From G963678445 sp963678445 (GTDB lineage: Bacteria; Hydrogenedentota; Hydrogenedentia; Hydrogenedentales; G963678445): a DNA stretch of 64,000 nt. Of this stretch, positions 47,401-55,877 are shown piece by piece. Position 1 is the stretch's first letter, and each line of letters begins with the position of its first letter. A program made the translations under genes and the position numbers. The notes below the pieces were generated by a model that worked only from the letters and a program-made list of their open reading frames with translations, was not told the DNA's origin and did no database searches. Where the stretch lies: positions 1,674,001 through 1,738,000 of the forward strand of contig OY782877.1 of the NCBI GenBank assembly GCA_963678445.1, given 5' to 3'.

Positions 47401-47914
47401 GTCCTGTATCATCAAGACAGTACAGTGTACCGCTTTCCGAACCAAAAAGAATCTCAATACGTCCATCCGCGTTGATGTCAGCAACCACAGGACCGGTATA
47501 ATCCATCTCATCGCCCATGGAAACACGCCAGACAAGACGCCCCTGGTAATCCAGGCAACCCGCCGAACCATCACGGGTAAGGAAAAAGACTTCCTTTTTC
47601 CCATCACCGTCATAATCCACTACGGACGGTGTCGCATGAAAACCATCCAACACCTCTTCTTTCAGATGAAAATCCCAGCGTAAATTGCCTTGGCCATCAA
47701 AGCAAAGCATGCGACGCGCCCGTGAGGCAGCCACAATGATTTCCGTCGCCCCATCTCCGTCAATATCAGCAAGAACAGGCGAGGCGTAAATCTTGCCCCC
47801 CGTTTCATAGCTCCACTCCACCTCCGGCGCAACCGTTGCGGCTACGCCTGGCAGTGAAAAAAGGGGGGAAACACATACCACTACGCAACACACATTTCGA
47901 AAAAATAGGTTCAT
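44489..47914 (-). CDS. Secreted FG-GAP beta-propeller / DUF4091 protein
   Basis: The start at 47914 follows CAGGAGA and opens a signal peptide (about 1-25). Residues about 30-430 form a propeller with at least six FG-GAP/calcium-type units ('DIDGDGATEI', 'DYDGDGKKEV', 'DVDGDGELEI', 'DVDGDGEVEI'). About 440-650 is a linker with a helical region. About 660-1110 matches glycoside-hydrolase-like DUF6067/DUF4091 proteins ('RNEYESAQLVVVPL', 'SFWMKESQVQRFY', 'IYPGPNGVPWASIRMSIARD', 'GIEDYEYFALLRNL'). Total 1141 aa. It probably binds and perhaps cleaves a complex glycan; no sorting tail, so periplasmic or released. Confidence 0.85.
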   Translation of the reverse strand: MNLFFRNVCCVVVCVSPLFSLPGVAATVAPEVEWSYETGGKIYASPVLADIDGDGATEIIVAASRARRMLCFDGQGNLRWDFHLKEEVLDGFHATPSVVDYDGDGKKEVFFLTRDGSAGCLDYQGRLVWRVSMGDEMDYTGPVVADINADGRIEILFGSESGTLYCLDDTGQALWHYQADGAIRGIPAVAQLGDSPVMRVYITFGGGLMACFDHDGNLVWSQMDGQPRKERRSNVAVGDLNGNGRLEVVSATEDFQVIAYDAENGEEQWRFKGKGSIDNACSFALVDFEGKGMLDVLAGDKSGHVYRIRNGELLWAADAGAARLGGIVQGPSVGDVDGDGELEILVCARSSRLVCFSAQGEEEWDFKTTAQPLTTPALGDVDGDGEVEIIFTGKDRTVRSLSLGGKYVPEKLPWPMLAHDAQLSGNVHGAAFTPAPAVAVDAIDAPLSLVQFAPLKIGKNRIRFKFANQSIRPRRLDTIAEITRPDGSVVSQVVSETCAPGEAKEAAFDLFAATGGKYQLAMRLVDTGGAQLLGVVEEEATFNAFEAENKVLQTLTQDGYAAMEKLADEAVRAAAHSSLEKQVNAASDALMKAMPQEGGAAMIAQVQGALDLLRREVARLYAAAATPATAGAFAAVPETTLRKVFRDEALLSTKRAPKPVQIQLARNEYESAQLVVVPLWQDLNQLAVQAVDLKQEDGDTVLRADQIEIYGVGYVKIGEPEYNFPIEKVGFYPDVLEPNAQLDVPFTQEAQPFYITVHTDADTAPGKYSGVLKVTTANAGTLNVPLEVDVWDFALPEQTTLKTSFWMKESQVQRFYKYEGRTPFEVRKRFYDLHLKHRMSPIKNFPLGGGNMLEDFEYLMAHGQNCFFIPIPDLFDGSGRDEYKEKVLATQALLKEKGWEDKALYYAHDEVAVMARHIIPQVLEMNQWVKENLPQWPVLETSAPEQALVGGVDTWCPVIGEFDPNMVALRKEAGENLWFYTVWDRPGIMIDFPAIDHRLIFWQCWKYGAQGYLYWGTTHWADNVSGEERWPERPWMPWNSQPGHHGCGYLIYPGPNGVPWASIRMSIARDGIEDYEYFALLRNLLQNKGAAVPEALRKEVEAALAIDEAIIVDNEHFTQDSALLSKARVELAQLISALQAL

Positions 47915-48145
47915 CTCTTTCTCCTGTTTATAGCAAGATCCAACCGTCCAAAATCTGTCGTATTGCAATTTCGCATTGTGACACGAATGTGTTTCAATAT
48001 ACAAAAAGCATGCCCGCGACCTTGACGGAGATGTAACCGACTTTATTTCAAGTACTTAACTTGCTCCCAACACTGTCTTTAAACCCGTTCAGCAGCTGAA
48101 CCAACTCACACCCGCAAAGTCGCTAATGCCACCCCAAAAAATTGC

Positions 48146-48174
48146 TTGACTCTCCTACCGCAATGGAGTAAAAT
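48146..48174 (+). promoter_or_regulatory. Sigma70-type promoter of the tRNA-Gln/tRNA-Glu operon
   Basis: TTGACT at 48146-48151 and TAAAAT at 48169-48174 are exactly 17 bp apart. The -10 box ends 14 bp before the tRNA-Gln 5' end. Confidence 0.85.
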
Positions 48175-48187
48175 TACGCCCTGTTCA

Positions 48188-48263
48188 TGCCGGCTAGCCA
48201 AATTGGTAAGGCACCAGTTTCTGGTACTGGCGATTCCAGGTTCGAGTCCTGGGCCGGCAGCCA
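48188..48263 (+). tRNA. tRNA-Gln (anticodon CTG), CCA encoded
   Basis: The acceptor stem TGCCGGC/GCCGGCA pairs perfectly, including the U1-A72 pair typical of tRNA-Gln. The anticodon stem CCAGT/ACTGG holds loop TTCTGGT with anticodon CTG. The T arm CCAGG-TTCGAGT-CCTGG follows, then discriminator G and an encoded CCA at 48261-48263. Confidence 0.96.
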
Positions 48264-48299
48264 TCCATACCCGGTTTAAGACCGGTTCACATACGCGGT

Positions 48300-48375
48300 G
48301 GCCCCTTCATCTAGTGGTCTAGGATGCAGGATTCTCAGTCCTGTCACAGGGGTTCGAACCCCCTAGGGGCTGCCA
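48300..48375 (+). tRNA. tRNA-Glu (anticodon CTC), CCA encoded
   Basis: Acceptor GGCCCCT/AGGGGCT has a terminal G-U pair. The anticodon stem CAGGA/TCCTG holds loop TTCTCAG with anticodon CTC. The T arm AGGGG-TTCGAAC-CCCCT precedes discriminator G and CCA. It is 36 bp after tRNA-Gln and co-transcribed with it. Confidence 0.95.
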
Positions 48376-48387
48376 TATATATTTTTC

Positions 48388-48439
48388 GAAAACGCCGGAA
48401 CGCTTGGAATTCCAAAGCCTTCCGGCGTTTTCCTTTTTT
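48388..48439 (+). terminator. Terminator of the tRNA operon
   Basis: GAAAACGCCGGAA and TTCCGGCGTTTTC form a perfect 13-bp stem, with a second palindrome (TTGGAATTCCAA) inside the loop, followed by CTTTTTT. It begins 12 bp after tRNA-Glu. Confidence 0.92.
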
Positions 48440-48613
48440 CCCGCCTCAATCGCATTCCCCTGTAGACGCGTATCGGCTCGCCGTCCGCCCCCCCCTTGGG
48501 ACGTACTGAAGCGATTTGATCCGTAACAAATCTCAAATTATGCTAACAGCGCTCTGTCTCTGATTAAAAAATGAAAGGAACCGTCCTTTACCCGATAGAG
48601 GTTGGTGGAAAGC

Positions 48614-49852
48614 ATGAAAATTCTCCATACATCGGATTGGCATTTGGGGCGCTCGCTTTATGGCAGGAAGCGCTATGAGGAGTTTGCAGCGTTCCTGGAT
48701 TGGCTGGCGCAAACTATTGAGGATGAGCGCATTGATGCGCTGCTGGTAGCGGGGGATGTATTCGATACAAGCACACCGAGCAATCGGGCGCAGGAATTGT
48801 ATTATCGCTTTCTCTGCCGGGTTTCTGCGTCTTGCTGCCGGCATGTTGTGGTTATTGCGGGGAATCATGATTCTCCGTCCTTCCTGGATGCACCCCGGGA
48901 ATTGTTGCGTGTGCTGAATGTGCATGTGGTCGGCGCTATGGAGGCGGCTTTGGAGGATGAGGTCGTCGTTCTTTGGGATGGGGAGAAACCGGAGGCGATT
49001 GTCTGCGCGGTGCCGTATCTGCGCGATAAGGATATTCGTACTGTTGAGGCGGGGGAGACTATCGACGATAAGAATGCCAAGCTGGTGGCGGGCTTGCAAA
49101 ATCATTATGCGAAGGTATGCGCTGTTGCGGAGGAGAAGCGCGTTGCGTTTGAGAAAGCCGGGCACGGAGACATTCCCATTGTTGCCATGGGACACCTCTT
49201 TACTGCGGGGGGGAAGACGATAGATGGCGACGGTGTCCGCGATCTTTATGTGGGGGCTTTGACGCATATAAACAAGGACCTTTTCCCGGATTCAATCGAT
49301 TATCTCGCGCTGGGACATTTGCATGTGCCGCAATCCGTTGGCGGCGCTGCGCATATCCGTTACAGTGGCGCGCCTATACCCATGGGGTATGGGGAGGCGA
49401 ATCAGGTAAAGAAGGTAGTCCTGATTGAGTTCAACAGCACCACACCGGATATCCGGGAACTTCCTGTGCCGTGTTTCCAGGCTCTGGAACGTATCGTTGG
49501 CAACCTCAATGATATCCAGAACCGGATTGAGCAATTGAAAGGGAAAGAAAGTCGGGCCTGGCTTGAGATTGAATACACGGGGCGCGAGGTCGTAGCTAAT
49601 TTGCGGGAGGTATTGGATGAGGCCTTGGGGAATTCTGCCATGGAGATACGGCGAATCAAAAATAAACAGGTTGTCGATCGCGTGATACATGCTATTGAGG
49701 CGCATGAAACGCTTGATGATCTGGCCCCCAGTGATGTCTTTAGCCGTTGCCTGGATGCGTTCGAGGTGCCCAATGCGGATCGGGAAGCGTTGGCGGTGGC
49801 TTATAACGAAATCCTCAAAGACTTGTTGGAGGATGACCGTAATGCTGAATAA
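48614..49852 (+). CDS. sbcD: Exonuclease SbcD (Mre11-type nuclease subunit)
   Basis: SbcD is the manganese-dependent nuclease of the SbcCD complex, which cleaves hairpins and protein-blocked DNA ends. The 412-aa product shows the phosphoesterase motifs in order: 'TSDWHLGR' (Asp8, His10), 'VAGDVFD', 'IAGNHDS', 'AMGHLF' and 'ALGHLHVPQ', then the C-terminal capping domain. GGTGGAAAGC precedes the ATG at 48614. The usual sbcD-sbcC adjacency is interrupted by a GxxExxY gene. Confidence 0.96.
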   Translation: MKILHTSDWHLGRSLYGRKRYEEFAAFLDWLAQTIEDERIDALLVAGDVFDTSTPSNRAQELYYRFLCRVSASCCRHVVVIAGNHDSPSFLDAPRELLRVLNVHVVGAMEAALEDEVVVLWDGEKPEAIVCAVPYLRDKDIRTVEAGETIDDKNAKLVAGLQNHYAKVCAVAEEKRVAFEKAGHGDIPIVAMGHLFTAGGKTIDGDGVRDLYVGALTHINKDLFPDSIDYLALGHLHVPQSVGGAAHIRYSGAPIPMGYGEANQVKKVVLIEFNSTTPDIRELPVPCFQALERIVGNLNDIQNRIEQLKGKESRAWLEIEYTGREVVANLREVLDEALGNSAMEIRRIKNKQVVDRVIHAIEAHETLDDLAPSDVFSRCLDAFEVPNADREALAVAYNEILKDLLEDDRNAE

Positions 49853-49881
49853 TCCGCAGATTACACCGATGGACGCCGATT
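49851..49881 (+). repeat. Left flank repeat of the GxxExxY cassette
   Basis: The 29-bp gap after sbcD contains 'atccgcagattacaccgatg' and 'gacgccgatta', related to the inverse complement of the right flank at 50246-50288 (shared core ATCCGCAGAT). Confidence 0.6.
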
Positions 49882-50289
49882 ATGTTTGAGAGAGATAAAC
49901 AAACGTATGCAATAATCGGGGCCGCGATGACCGTTCATAGCAAACTGGGTTCTGGCTTTCTGGAAGCCGTCTATCAGGATGCGCTGGAAAGAGAGTTTCA
50001 GTTTCTGCAATTACCTTACAAAAGAGAGGTAAAATTACCGGTCTACTATCGGGGCGAACAGCTCGACAGTTATTATCAGGCAGATTTCATCTGTTTTGAT
50101 TCTGTGATCGTTGAGTTAAAAGCGTTGCAGCGTTTATCTGGCAAGGAAGAAGCACAAGTTATCAATTACTTGAAAGCATCAAATCTCCATCGCGCATTGT
50201 TGCTGAACTTTGGAACAACGAGCCTGCAGCATAAACGGCTGGTTTTTAATCTGCGGGAATCTGCGTCATCTGCGGATGAAAAATCATGA
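49882..50289 (+). CDS. GxxExxY family protein
   Basis: The 135-aa protein has the family signature GSGFLEAVY (GxxExxY), followed by the nuclease-like core 'YYQADFICFDSVIVELKAL' with D and ExK-type residues and 'EAQVINYLKA'. This is a PD-(D/E)XK-like arrangement. The biochemical role is unproven. Members are common, scattered and often flanked by short CGCAGATTA-type repeats. Here it lies between sbcD and sbcC, its stop overlapping the sbcC start by 4 bp (ATGA), so it now sits in the operon. Confidence 0.9.
   Translation: MFERDKQTYAIIGAAMTVHSKLGSGFLEAVYQDALEREFQFLQLPYKREVKLPVYYRGEQLDSYYQADFICFDSVIVELKALQRLSGKEEAQVINYLKASNLHRALLLNFGTTSLQHKRLVFNLRESASSADEKS
50246..50288 (+). repeat. Right flank repeat of the GxxExxY cassette
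   Basis: The reverse complement carries CATCCGCAGATGACGCAGAT and CCCGCAGATTA units, an inverted partner of 49851-49881. It encodes the last residues of the GxxExxY protein (poor in family conservation) and ends at the sbcC start. Confidence 0.6.
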
Positions 50290-53200
50290 AAATCCTTGAA
50301 CTTCGACTCAAAAATCTTAATTCGCTCTATGGGGAATGGTGCATCGACTTTTCGAATCCGGAATATGTTTCGAATGGTATTTTTGCATTGACTGGACCGA
50401 CGGGGGCGGGTAAGTCGACTATTCTGGATGCTATTTGTCTGGCCTTGTATGGGGCAACTCCGCGCCTTGGCAGGATTACGAAGAGTAGTAATGAACTCAT
50501 GTCGCGTCAGACGGGTGAGTGCTATGCGGAGGTGGTGTTTAAATCGCAGGCGGGCCGCTTTCGTTGTCACTGGGAGCAGCGCCGTGCGCGAAAGAAGGCG
50601 GAGGGGAAGTTGCAGGATCAGGAGCATCAGATTGCGGATGCTGATACTGGCAAACCTATTGAAACTAAAAAGAGTCTGGTGCTCAAGGTTATTGAAGAGA
50701 AAACGGGAATGGACTTTGACCGTTTTACGCGATCGATTCTCTTGGCGCAAGGGGGCTTTGATACTTTCCTGAAGGCGGATGTGGAGGAAAAGTCGACTAT
50801 CCTGGAACAAATCACCGGCACGGAGATTTATTCGGAGATATCCCGGCGTGTGCATGTGCGTCGGCAGGATGAGCGCAATAAGCTGGAGCTGCTTCAGGCT
50901 GAAATCACGGGTATCGCGATTCTGGAGCCGGAGCAGGAAAGGGAAATCCAGCAGGATCTTGGGGCCAAGTTGGGTGAGGAAAGGGCGCTTGCGGACAAAT
51001 GCACGGAAACGGGCAAGTGTATCGCATGGCTTGCTATTGTTGATGGACTCAAAAAGGAAATCCTGGATCTTAGTAAGGAAGCAGCTGGACTGCAGGAACG
51101 TACTGACGCTTTTAAGCCGGAGCAGGAGAAACTTGAACAGGCCATGCAGGCCGCTTCTATGGATGGCGAGTATGCAGCGCTTACAGCCCTACGCAGGCAG
51201 CAGGCGGACGATCAGGAAGCGTTGAAAGGGGGGGAGGCGGCCCTCCCTGAGTTGGAGTCTTCTGCAATTACCCAGGCGGAAGCGCTCAGAATGGCGGAAC
51301 AGCACACGCTCAACGCCAAAGAAGCACTACAAGCAGCAGCGCCGCTTATCCGAAAGATTCGATCGCTCGACGAAAAACTTGCTGCGGGGAAAAAGGCAAT
51401 TTTGGAAGGCGACGAGTATTGTGCGCGGGGAGCGGCAAAGATTGATGAGGATAAGCAGGCTTGGCTGAAGGAACAGAAAAAGCGCACTGAGGCGAAGGAA
51501 TCGCTTCGGGGGGTTGAGGACTGTCTCGATAAACATGCGCAGGATGAATGGCTGATCGGTGGTCTGGCCGGGGTTGAGGAACAGTTCGGTAATCTGCTTT
51601 CCAAACAGCGGGAAATCGCTCAGAAAGAGAACGCTCTAAGGGATGCCGATATCGCGTTGGTACAGGCGACAGAGAAACTCAAAGTCACTACAAAACGGTG
51701 CAACATCTGCGAGCAGGAACTCAACGATGCGACGAAAAAGCTCCAGCAGGGTAAGGATGCATTGCTCGAAGTGCTGGGAGACCGGTTATTGCGAGAATAC
51801 CGCGCGGAAAAGGAATCACTGCTTCGTGAACGGGCATACATCAGAAAAATTGAAGCGCTTGAGGAACACCGTGCCCAGCTGGAAGATGGCAAGCCGTGCC
51901 CGCTCTGTGGTTCAACCGAGCATCCGTTTGCAGAGGGAAATGTACCGGTGCCTGATGAAATTGAGCAGAAGATTTCTTCCCTCGACAAACTGATCTCCAA
52001 AGCGGAAGAGCTGGAAGCTGTCGTCAAAAAACTGGAACAGGAAGAAACTTCTGCTCGCAACTATCTGAATGACAGCGAGAAGCTGCAAAGCAATGTCGCT
52101 AATGATAAGAAAGTTGCTGAAAAGACCTTGGCGGAATTAGGGGAAGAGCTGGCGAAACTCCGAAGTCATTTTGAGGAATTAAAACGGGCAGTATCCGGGA
52201 AGCTACAGCCACTTGGCATTGCAAAAATACCGGATGACGATGTTTCTTCTCTGCTTGCGTCACTCAAGGCGCGTCTGAATGCATGGCAGGAGCAGGTTCG
52301 AAAAAAGACGGAAATCGAAAAACAGATTGCAAGCATCGATAGCGAAATCAAACGACTGGATGCGATCATTGAGACGCAAAGCACCGCCTTGACTGAAAAG
52401 CAAGAGGCATTGGATGGGCTCAAAAAAGAACACGCTACAGACCTTGACAAGCGCAGGAATTTGTATGAGGACAAAAAGCCGGACGAGGAAGAAATCCGTC
52501 TGAACAAAGCTATTGCTGATGCTGAAAATGTCGAGAAGACGGCCAGAAGCCGGAACGTTGAATTGCAGCAGAAACTGACGTCTTCACGAACGCATGTGGA
52601 ATCTCTGAGGATGCGTATTGAGCAAAGAGCGCCTGAATTGAGAAAGGAGGAGTGCGATTTTGCAGCAGCACTTGAACCGGTTGGCTTTGCTGATGAGGGT
52701 CGGTTTCTTGAGGCGCGCCTGACGCATCAGGAACGGGAAGCGTTGTCTGCCCGAGCAAAGGAGCTGGAACATGCGCAAACAGTGCTCAGGGCCAAACAGC
52801 ATGATCGGGAAGCGCGTTTATCCGTAGAAATTGCGAAAGAGGTTACGGACAAAACGCTTGAGACGTTGGAGCCGCAACTCAGGGAGTATGAGGATTCTCT
52901 GAAACAACTGCGAGAGACCATCGCTGCGCTTAAACACCGGCTAGAGGAGAATGCAACGTCAAGGGAGCGAATAAAGGAGAAGGAGGCCACCATAGAAGCG
53001 CAGAGAGAAGAGAGCCGTCGGTGGGACAATCTGCATACGCTGATCGGTTCTGCGGATGGAAAGAAGTATCGCAACTTTGCACAGGGGTTGACGTTTGATT
53101 TAATGGTGTCGCATGCGAACCGTCAGTTGGAAAAAATGAGTGACCGATACCTTCTCATCCGGGACCATGAAAATCCCCTGGAGTTGAATGTGGTCGACAA

Positions 53201-53531
53201 TTATCAAGCGGGAGAAATCCGCTCGACTAAGAATCTGTCTGGTGGGGAAAGCTTTATTGTCAGCCTCACGCTTGCGCTGGGACTTTCCAAGATGGCCAGC
53301 CGCAAAGTACGTGTGGATTCGTTGTTTCTGGACGAAGGTTTTGGCACTCTGGATGAGGAAGCGCTGGAAACGGCGTTGGAAACCTTGTCGGGACTGCAAC
53401 AGGACGGCAAGCTGATTGGTATTATTTCGCACATCGCTGCGCTGCGGGAACGGATCAGCACACAAATCCGTGTGGAACCTGCATCGGAGGGGAAAAGCCT
53501 GTTGTCGGGGCCGGGATGTTGTAAGAAGTAG
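50286..53531 (+). CDS. sbcC: Exonuclease SbcC (Rad50-type ATPase subunit)
   Basis: The 1081-aa SMC-like ATPase of the SbcCD complex has Walker A GPTGAGKS at 37-44, long coiled coils, the zinc hook CPLCG near residue 538, the ABC signature LSGGESF near residue 984, and Walker B/D-loop 'LFLDEGFGTLD' near 1018. Length and order are normal. The ATG lies within the end of the GxxExxY gene; upstream 'tctgcggatg' offers only a weak ribosome site, so translation may depend on coupling. Confidence 0.96.
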   Translation: MKILELRLKNLNSLYGEWCIDFSNPEYVSNGIFALTGPTGAGKSTILDAICLALYGATPRLGRITKSSNELMSRQTGECYAEVVFKSQAGRFRCHWEQRRARKKAEGKLQDQEHQIADADTGKPIETKKSLVLKVIEEKTGMDFDRFTRSILLAQGGFDTFLKADVEEKSTILEQITGTEIYSEISRRVHVRRQDERNKLELLQAEITGIAILEPEQEREIQQDLGAKLGEERALADKCTETGKCIAWLAIVDGLKKEILDLSKEAAGLQERTDAFKPEQEKLEQAMQAASMDGEYAALTALRRQQADDQEALKGGEAALPELESSAITQAEALRMAEQHTLNAKEALQAAAPLIRKIRSLDEKLAAGKKAILEGDEYCARGAAKIDEDKQAWLKEQKKRTEAKESLRGVEDCLDKHAQDEWLIGGLAGVEEQFGNLLSKQREIAQKENALRDADIALVQATEKLKVTTKRCNICEQELNDATKKLQQGKDALLEVLGDRLLREYRAEKESLLRERAYIRKIEALEEHRAQLEDGKPCPLCGSTEHPFAEGNVPVPDEIEQKISSLDKLISKAEELEAVVKKLEQEETSARNYLNDSEKLQSNVANDKKVAEKTLAELGEELAKLRSHFEELKRAVSGKLQPLGIAKIPDDDVSSLLASLKARLNAWQEQVRKKTEIEKQIASIDSEIKRLDAIIETQSTALTEKQEALDGLKKEHATDLDKRRNLYEDKKPDEEEIRLNKAIADAENVEKTARSRNVELQQKLTSSRTHVESLRMRIEQRAPELRKEECDFAAALEPVGFADEGRFLEARLTHQEREALSARAKELEHAQTVLRAKQHDREARLSVEIAKEVTDKTLETLEPQLREYEDSLKQLRETIAALKHRLEENATSRERIKEKEATIEAQREESRRWDNLHTLIGSADGKKYRNFAQGLTFDLMVSHANRQLEKMSDRYLLIRDHENPLELNVVDNYQAGEIRSTKNLSGGESFIVSLTLALGLSKMASRKVRVDSLFLDEGFGTLDEEALETALETLSGLQQDGKLIGIISHIAALRERISTQIRVEPASEGKSLLSGPGCCKK

Positions 53532-53543
53532 CCCTGCAGGGCT
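53530..53543. terminator. Small palindrome between convergent sbcC and PBP1a genes
   Basis: AGCCCTGCAGGGCT is a perfect 14-bp palindrome overlapping the sbcC stop; no T-run follows, so termination is doubtful. Confidence 0.3.
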
Positions 53544-53562
53544 TCTGGAGCGGACCGCTGCT

Positions 53563-55731
53563 CTAAAATTCTTCGAGCAGACTGTCGTCGCTGACGTCCA
53601 GATCTTTGTAGTCGTCGTAGAGCCATTTTTCAGGGGGTTTGGTGCCAGCGATATAGGCTTCTTTGTAATCACCGCCCAAGGTACCCTTAAAACGATGAAT
53701 GTCGTAGAAATCAACACCGTAGGGCACTTCAAAGTCGCGTACGGGTAAACCTTCGTGTGCAGCTTGCATAAATTCCACCCATACGGGTGCGGCCAGGCGG
53801 CCCCCGGTGAAATTTCCTCCTTTACCCAGGGGACGGTTGTCGCGGTACCCGATCCACACGATGGTAGTGAATTCACGGGTAAAGCCACAGAACCACACGT
53901 TACGACTGGAGTTGGTGGTGCCGGTTTTGCCGCCGCAGGGACGTTTTAGAACGTGGGTGCGCCAGCCGGTGGGATAGTAGCCGGTGGGATATTCCGGTGT
54001 GCGCATGGTGAAATCTGGTGTGCAGACGCCTTGCAACATGTGTGTGACAACGTAGGCCACTTTGGGATCGAGTGCCTGCTCTTTGCCCTGGTAGACTTTG
54101 TAGTTGTACCGCGGCAAGCCGTCGCGGTTGAAGATGTCCGCTACCATCACGGGGCTGTAGCGCACGCCGCCGTTGGGAAAACAGGAGTAGGCCACGCAGT
54201 GATCGAGGACGGTGACCTCTTGTGTGCCCAAAGCGATGGTAAGGCCTGTTACATCGGCTGGCAACCCGCATCGTTCGAAGTAGGAACGCACCAGGGGCGG
54301 TCCTAACATCTCGGCCAGTTTGATGGCGACAATGTTGACGGATTTTTCCAGTGCGTGGCGAATGGTCATGGGGCCATGAAATTTACCATCGAAATTTTTG
54401 GGACGCCATGGCTGGCCGTTGGGAGCGATGCGCTCAAAGGGCTCATCGAAGATTACGGTCGATGGGGTCAGGCCGTTGTCCACTGCCGCCGTCCATACGA
54501 ATGGCTTCACACTGGAACCGGGTTGGCGTTTGGCCTGGGTCGCTGTATTATATTTTTCATTTTGAAAATCACGTCCACCTACCAAGGCGCGCACAAATCC
54601 TTTATACGGATCACGGTTGTCTATACAGACCAAGGCGCCGGATACTGGAATAAATTCATCTTCACGATGATTGCGTTCCAGATACGCCTTTTTTTTCTCG
54701 TCAAATTCGTCCAGGGCTTTTAACAGGGCCTGTTCTGCGTAGGTTTGTAATTGCAAATCCAGGGTTGTTCGGATTTCCAGGCCGTTTTCAAAGACTTCGC
54801 TCTTCCCATATTGTTGCATCAGGAATTGGCGAATCTCCTCGACGAAATAGGGGGCTTTGAACGCACGCAGATCTTCGGGGGCTTTTCCTTCTTCGCGCAA
54901 GGCCTGACGTTCTTCAGGGGTAACTACTGCCGCATCCAAGTCTTCTTGCAGCGCCGCTTCGTATTCCGCCTCGGTGATGAAGCGGTTCTCCAGCATCTGC
55001 TGCAACACGATGTTGCGACGCGTCAGTGCGTTTTTCATGTAGTGGAAGGGTTCCTGGCGATTGGGGCGGCGTGTTAGTCCGGCCAGCATCGCAGCTTCGC
55101 CCAGGGTTACATCGCGGCAACTTTTTGCGAAGTATTGCTGTGCTGCTGCTTCTACGCCATGCGCGCTAATTCCCAGGAAAATCTGGTTGAGGTATAACTC
55201 GAGGATTTCGTCTTTGGTGAATTCGCGCTCTACCTGGAAGGCAACAAATGCCTCGCGGATTTTACGTTGTATCGTGCGTTCCTGGCCTACCTGCAGGGGT
55301 TCGATGTTGCGCACCACCTGCTGTGTAATGCCGCTTCCACCGCGTGTATGTCCCGTTCGCAGGGCATCCAGCGCTGCTTTGACGATCGCGTCAACACGCA
55401 CCCCTTTGTGTTCAAAAAATTTATCGTCTTCCGTGGCAACAAAGGCTTTTTGCAGGTGTAATGGCATCTCGTTTAACCGCACCAGCCGTCGTTGCTCGAT
55501 GGTAAACTCGCCCAAAAGCTCGCCGTCCCAAGAGAAAACTTTGCTGCCCACTTTCGGACGGAAGTCTTCCAGCGCTTCAATGGTCGTTTTGGCGTCGTCC
55601 AGAATCCAGACGAAAACCCCCAAACCTGCGCCCCATAGGGAACCGATGATTAGGAATAAAAAGAAAAAAATACCGGCACAGCCTCGCCGACGCGGTTTGG
55701 GCCGATCATATGGGTGTTGTACTTCTGTCAT
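53563..55731 (-). CDS. Penicillin-binding protein 1A (bifunctional GT51 transglycosylase/transpeptidase)
   Basis: The 722-aa inner-membrane protein has a basic cytoplasmic start, one helix (about 20-45), a GT51 glycosyltransferase domain (about 70-250; 'ATEDDKFFEHKGV' with catalytic Glu101, 'GGSGITQQVVRN') and a transpeptidase domain (about 330-690). The latter has the serine motif SSVK in 'RQPGSSVKPFVW' and 'CGGKTGTTNS' (KTG). It polymerises and cross-links peptidoglycan, showing a cell wall. It converges with sbcC. Confidence 0.95.
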   Translation of the reverse strand: MTEVQHPYDRPKPRRRGCAGIFFFLFLIIGSLWGAGLGVFVWILDDAKTTIEALEDFRPKVGSKVFSWDGELLGEFTIEQRRLVRLNEMPLHLQKAFVATEDDKFFEHKGVRVDAIVKAALDALRTGHTRGGSGITQQVVRNIEPLQVGQERTIQRKIREAFVAFQVEREFTKDEILELYLNQIFLGISAHGVEAAAQQYFAKSCRDVTLGEAAMLAGLTRRPNRQEPFHYMKNALTRRNIVLQQMLENRFITEAEYEAALQEDLDAAVVTPEERQALREEGKAPEDLRAFKAPYFVEEIRQFLMQQYGKSEVFENGLEIRTTLDLQLQTYAEQALLKALDEFDEKKKAYLERNHREDEFIPVSGALVCIDNRDPYKGFVRALVGGRDFQNEKYNTATQAKRQPGSSVKPFVWTAAVDNGLTPSTVIFDEPFERIAPNGQPWRPKNFDGKFHGPMTIRHALEKSVNIVAIKLAEMLGPPLVRSYFERCGLPADVTGLTIALGTQEVTVLDHCVAYSCFPNGGVRYSPVMVADIFNRDGLPRYNYKVYQGKEQALDPKVAYVVTHMLQGVCTPDFTMRTPEYPTGYYPTGWRTHVLKRPCGGKTGTTNSSRNVWFCGFTREFTTIVWIGYRDNRPLGKGGNFTGGRLAAPVWVEFMQAAHEGLPVRDFEVPYGVDFYDIHRFKGTLGGDYKEAYIAGTKPPEKWLYDDYKDLDVSDDSLLEEF

Positions 55732-55877
55732 GGTGCAAGCTTATCACGCAACGGAATTCCGCCGCAATGCGGTTAGGGGCTTTCTTCGCCCTGTTTTTGG
55801 GCAACCCGCTGCTGGGTTGGTTCTTTTTGGCGAATGTTGGTGGAAGGAAACAAGTCTTTTTGGTTTTCTAGTGGAAT

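Noticed and set aside
48188..48439. tRNA-linked integration site for a genomic island
   Set aside because: No integrase, no direct repeat of a tRNA 3' end nearby, and the tRNA operon is closed by a clean terminator.
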